Shown one piece after another: positions 6,318 to 8,366 of a stretch of 8,366 nt of DNA (positions within the stretch are counted from its first letter, which is position 1; the number at the start of each line of letters is the position of its first letter). The stretch comes from Rhodothermales bacterium (lineage in GTDB: Bacteria > Bacteroidota > Rhodothermia > Rhodothermales > UBA10348): positions 1 through 8,366 of the forward strand of contig JAURGV010000099.1 in NCBI GenBank assembly GCA_030833605.1. Reading direction: 5' to 3'. A program made the position numbers and the translations under genes. The notes beneath the pieces are model-generated. The model worked only from the letters and a program-made list of their open reading frames with translations. It did not search any database and was not told the DNA's origin.

Positions 6318-6363
6318 AGGGGCGTGGTCGCTTGCGTACAACGGGTGTAGGTTTTACAACCTG

Positions 6364-6879
6364 TCAGACGCCTTCCGGCCATTCATTTTTGAAGCCATAT
6401 ATTGCGAGGGGGCGGCCGAAGGCCGCCCCCTCGCCTATTTTGACCATTCCCATCTTTTCAATAATGCGAATCGATCCAACATTTTCGAGATACGACTTTG
6501 ATGTGATATGGGTTAGATGAAACACGTTTTGACACACCCACAGTGCAGCGGCAGCCGCTTCATATCCATAGCCGGCACCCCAAAATTCTTTCCCGTAGCG
6601 CCACCCGAAATCCAGCCTACCAATTTTATCATCCACCCCGCAAAATCCCATCAAATGACCTGTTTTCGCGTGTTCAACAGCAAAACGCGTCCAACCTCTA
6701 GTCGCCTGTTGCTCGGTAACGGTCGCCAGAAAGTCCACCGCATAACTGCGCGCTCGTGGCTCACCGTCTCCAATATGAGCTATGACTTCGGGATCGGCAA
6801 CGATTGCAGCGTAATCGTCAAGATCGTCAGACGTCCAGTCTCTGAGAATCAGTCGCTCGGTTCTAGCGTGGATCTTCAT
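6364..6879 (-). CDS. GNAT family N-acetyltransferase (RimJ/RimL-like)
   Basis: A 171-residue acetyl-CoA-dependent N-acetyltransferase of the Acetyltransf_3 type. Its acceptor (a protein N-terminus, small amine or other) cannot be told. Typical signatures are present: TERLILRDW (7-15) at the first strand, FGWRYGKEFWGAGYGYEA (91-108) with the pyrophosphate-binding WGAGYGYE loop, and ENVGSIRIIEKMGM (132-145), the conserved Asn-x-x-Ser-x-x-x-x-x-Lys-x-Gly segment. The C-terminus IYGFKNEW is also family-like. The gene is convergent with the DUF4097-like gene (46 bp between stops) and divergent from glnS. Codons for residues 149-159 form a perfect GC-rich hairpin, unlike the rest of the gene. No clear ribosome-binding sequence precedes the ATG. 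Confidence 0.92.
   Translation of the reverse strand: MKIHARTERLILRDWTSDDLDDYAAIVADPEVIAHIGDGEPRARSYAVDFLATVTEQQATRGWTRFAVEHAKTGHLMGFCGVDDKIGRLDFGWRYGKEFWGAGYGYEAAAAALWVCQNVFHLTHITSKSYLENVGSIRIIEKMGMVKIGEGAAFGRPLAIYGFKNEWPEGV
6404..6434. terminator. Perfect 14-bp-arm GC-rich inverted repeat, possible bidirectional terminator
   Basis: Bases 6404-6417 and 6421-6434 are perfect reverse complements with a 3-base loop (GAA on the plus strand, TTC on the minus strand). The arms are 13 G/C out of 14. On the plus strand the stem ends 86 bases beyond the DUF4097-like stop and is followed by CTATTTTG, a weak T-rich tract. On the minus strand it lies inside the acetyltransferase coding region, 40 bases before that gene's stop codon. 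Position between two converging genes fits a shared transcription end. A dispersed palindromic (REP-like) element inserted in frame is the alternative. Confidence 0.5.
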
Positions 6880-6985
6880 GGAAATCGGTGTGATTTAAAC
6901 GGGGTGACTTCATACACTGTCAGGGAATTTATTAGTTTCGTTGGCGTTAAAGAGTCTATCCGTATCATCCCATCCGTCCGATAAC
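6880..6985. promoter_or_regulatory. Divergent 106-bp spacer between the acetyltransferase gene and glnS
   Basis: The two genes are transcribed away from each other, so both promoters should lie here or slightly within the genes. The sequence is AT-richer than the flanking coding regions in its middle (6893-6955). A stretch TAGTTTCG near 6934 loosely resembles the Bacteroidota -7 element TAnnTTTG with one mismatch, but I see no matching -33 element at a convincing distance. No inverted repeat or riboswitch-like structure is evident. Confidence 0.3.
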
Positions 6986-8366
6986 TTGAGCTCATCCGAT
7001 TCATCAGTCGCCAAGCGCCGCGAAAGCAGAAACTTTATTCAGCAAATTATTGATGCTGATCGCGCTTCCGGTAAAGTCACCGGCGATATCATAACCCGAT
7101 TCCCACCCGAGCCAAACGGATACCCTCACATTGGCCACGCCAAAGCGATCTGTTTGAATTTCAGCTTGGCTGCGGAATACAAAGGCCGCTGTCATTTGCG
7201 CTTTGACGACACCAATCCCGAAACCGAGGATATGGAATACGTCCGGGCCATGAAAAATGATATCAAGTGGCTCGGATTTGATTGGAACGAGCACGAGTAT
7301 TATGCATCGGACTATTTCGAGCAACTGTACGACTTAGCCGTCCAGTTGATTGAAAAGGACAAAGCCTATGTAGATAGCCAAACGAGCGAAGAAATTCGGG
7401 CGAACAGGGGTACTGTAACGGAAGCCGGCGTTCAAAGTCCGTTCAGAGACCGCAGCGTGGACGAAAACAAAGCCCTTTTCGCAACCATGCGAGAAGGCTC
7501 CTTTCCCGATGGGGCGCATGTACTTAGAGCCAAAATTGACATGGCTTCTCCAAATATGTTGATGCGCGATCCCGTGTTGTATCGTATTAAGCACGCCGCA
7601 CACTACCGACGCGCCAACGAATGGCCCATTTATCCGCTGTACGACTTCGCGCACCCTCTATCGGATGCTATTGAGGGCATAACCCATTCGTTGTGCACCC
7701 TCGAATTCGACGTTCACCGCCCCCTGTATGATTGGTTGGTAGACGCTCTTTTTCCAGAGCCTCGCCCCCACCAATACGAATCCGCGCGGTTAAACTTAGA
7801 CTACACCGTCACGAGTAAGCGAAAACTACTTCAACTCGTGAAAGAAGGACACGTGGATGGCTGGGACGATCCTCGCATGCCGACCATTTCGGGAATGCGC
7901 CGCCGTGGGTATACACCGGAATCGTTGCGCCGTTTTTGCGAAATGATAGGCGTGGCCAAAGCAGATAACCGAGTTGATATGGCGATGTTGGAATTCGCCG
8001 TTCGCGACGACCTCAATACACGGGCTCCCCGTGTTATGTGTGTGTTGGATCCTTTGAAGGTTGTATTGACCAATATTGAGGCGGGTTCAGTCGAAGAACT
8101 AGATGCGCCTTACTGGCCCCACGATATCCCGAATGAAGGTTCACGCATGGTGCCCTTTACGCGGGAAATTTGGATTGAGCGCGATGATTTTATGGAGCAA
8201 CCTTCCAAAAAATTCCATCGTCTTGTGCCGGGCGGCGAAGTTCGCCTGCGCTACGGATACATTATTCGTTGCGATGAGGTGATTAAAGACGCCTCCGGCG
8301 AAGTGGTGGAGCTAAGATGTTCGGTCGATAAAAGCACGCGATCGGGCGATTCCACTGGTTCCAGCT
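6986..8366 (+). CDS. glnS: Glutaminyl-tRNA synthetase, C-terminus cut by window edge
   Basis: This class I synthetase charges tRNA-Gln with glutamine in the cytosol. The frame is open from 6908 to the window end and has no in-frame ATG near the N-terminus. The TTG at 6986 gives a normal lead, then FIQQIIDADRASGKV and the PPEPNGYPHIGHAK signature (40-53, HIGH at 48-51). FDDTNPETE, the YPLYDFAHPLSDAIEGITHSLCTLEF-type region and DDPRMPTISGMRRRGYTPES follow, and all are strongly GlnRS-like and not GluRS-like. The second class I signature reads TVTSKRKL with Thr 276 where many GlnRS have Met (MSK). The catalytic Lys 278 is kept. About 460 residues are visible of the roughly 550 usual, so the end of the anticodon-binding barrels is missing. 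No Shine-Dalgarno sequence is visible, so the start is the least certain part. Confidence 0.96.
   Translation, partial: MSSSDSSVAKRRESRNFIQQIIDADRASGKVTGDIITRFPPEPNGYPHIGHAKAICLNFSLAAEYKGRCHLRFDDTNPETEDMEYVRAMKNDIKWLGFDWNEHEYYASDYFEQLYDLAVQLIEKDKAYVDSQTSEEIRANRGTVTEAGVQSPFRDRSVDENKALFATMREGSFPDGAHVLRAKIDMASPNMLMRDPVLYRIKHAAHYRRANEWPIYPLYDFAHPLSDAIEGITHSLCTLEFDVHRPLYDWLVDALFPEPRPHQYESARLNLDYTVTSKRKLLQLVKEGHVDGWDDPRMPTISGMRRRGYTPESLRRFCEMIGVAKADNRVDMAMLEFAVRDDLNTRAPRVMCVLDPLKVVLTNIEAGSVEELDAPYWPHDIPNEGSRMVPFTREIWIERDDFMEQPSKKFHRLVPGGEVRLRYGYIIRCDEVIKDASGEVVELRCSVDKSTRSGDSTGSS

Noticed and set aside
5655..6341. Minus-strand open frame of 228 codons with recurring HVTTHG-like motifs
   Set aside because: The repeats are the reverse reading of the ATG-GGN-GGN repeats of the DUF4097-like gene, so the pattern is a shadow. 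It has no convincing start context.
6349..6362. Five-base-pair hairpin AGGTT-TTAC-AACCT next to the acetyltransferase stop
   Set aside because: Short, AT-containing stem without a following T-run; the nearby 14-bp-arm hairpin is a far stronger candidate for transcription end.
6517..6984. Plus-strand open frame of 155 codons ending just before glnS
   Set aside because: It lies mostly antisense to the well-supported acetyltransferase gene and shows no recognisable protein features.

Overview
The window is an ordinary bacterial chromosomal segment. Codon use is even and GC content moderate, with no mobile element, phage gene, CRISPR array or RNA gene visible. The likely source is the Bacteroidota/Rhodothermota/Balneolota side of the FCB group. 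This is inferred from three things: starts without clear Shine-Dalgarno sequences, including two probable TTG starts; a HlyD/MacA-type adaptor that opens with the MDRxIDKKxWT pattern I associate with that group; and a secreted DUF4097-type beta-repeat protein. The assignment is moderate confidence and rests on memory of families, not on a search.

Layout. Bases 1-481 hold the C-terminal part of GTP cyclohydrolase I (folE), cut by the window edge. It converges on a minus-strand pair: a conserved protein of unknown function (1095-1529), followed 18 bp later by a YqgE/AlgH-family gene (513-1076). A 155-bp divergent spacer (1530-1684) leads to five plus-strand genes: an HlyD-type membrane-fusion adaptor (1685-3052), an ABC ATPase of the LolD/MacB class (3171-3866), an 89-residue protein of unknown function (3931-4200), a short-chain dehydrogenase with a TTG start (4298-5092), and a secreted DUF4097-like protein with a regular 18-residue repeat (5181-6317). 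A convergent GNAT acetyltransferase (6364-6879) follows. A divergent 106-bp spacer then leads to glutaminyl-tRNA synthetase (glnS, from a TTG at 6986), which runs off the right edge. No gene-free stretch exceeds 300 bases.

How the genes fit together. The adaptor and ATPase look like two parts of one tripartite export or lipoprotein-type ABC system, but no permease is encoded beside them here. The other genes are housekeeping (folE, glnS), general enzymes (SDR, GNAT) or unknowns, and I see no single pathway linking them. I did not find a convincing new multi-gene system. The most notable signals are the Met-Gly-Gly ladder in the DUF4097-like protein, a perfect 14-bp-arm GC-rich hairpin inside the 3' end of the GNAT gene, a two-part motif repeated just after two stop codons, and paired hairpins upstream of the SDR.
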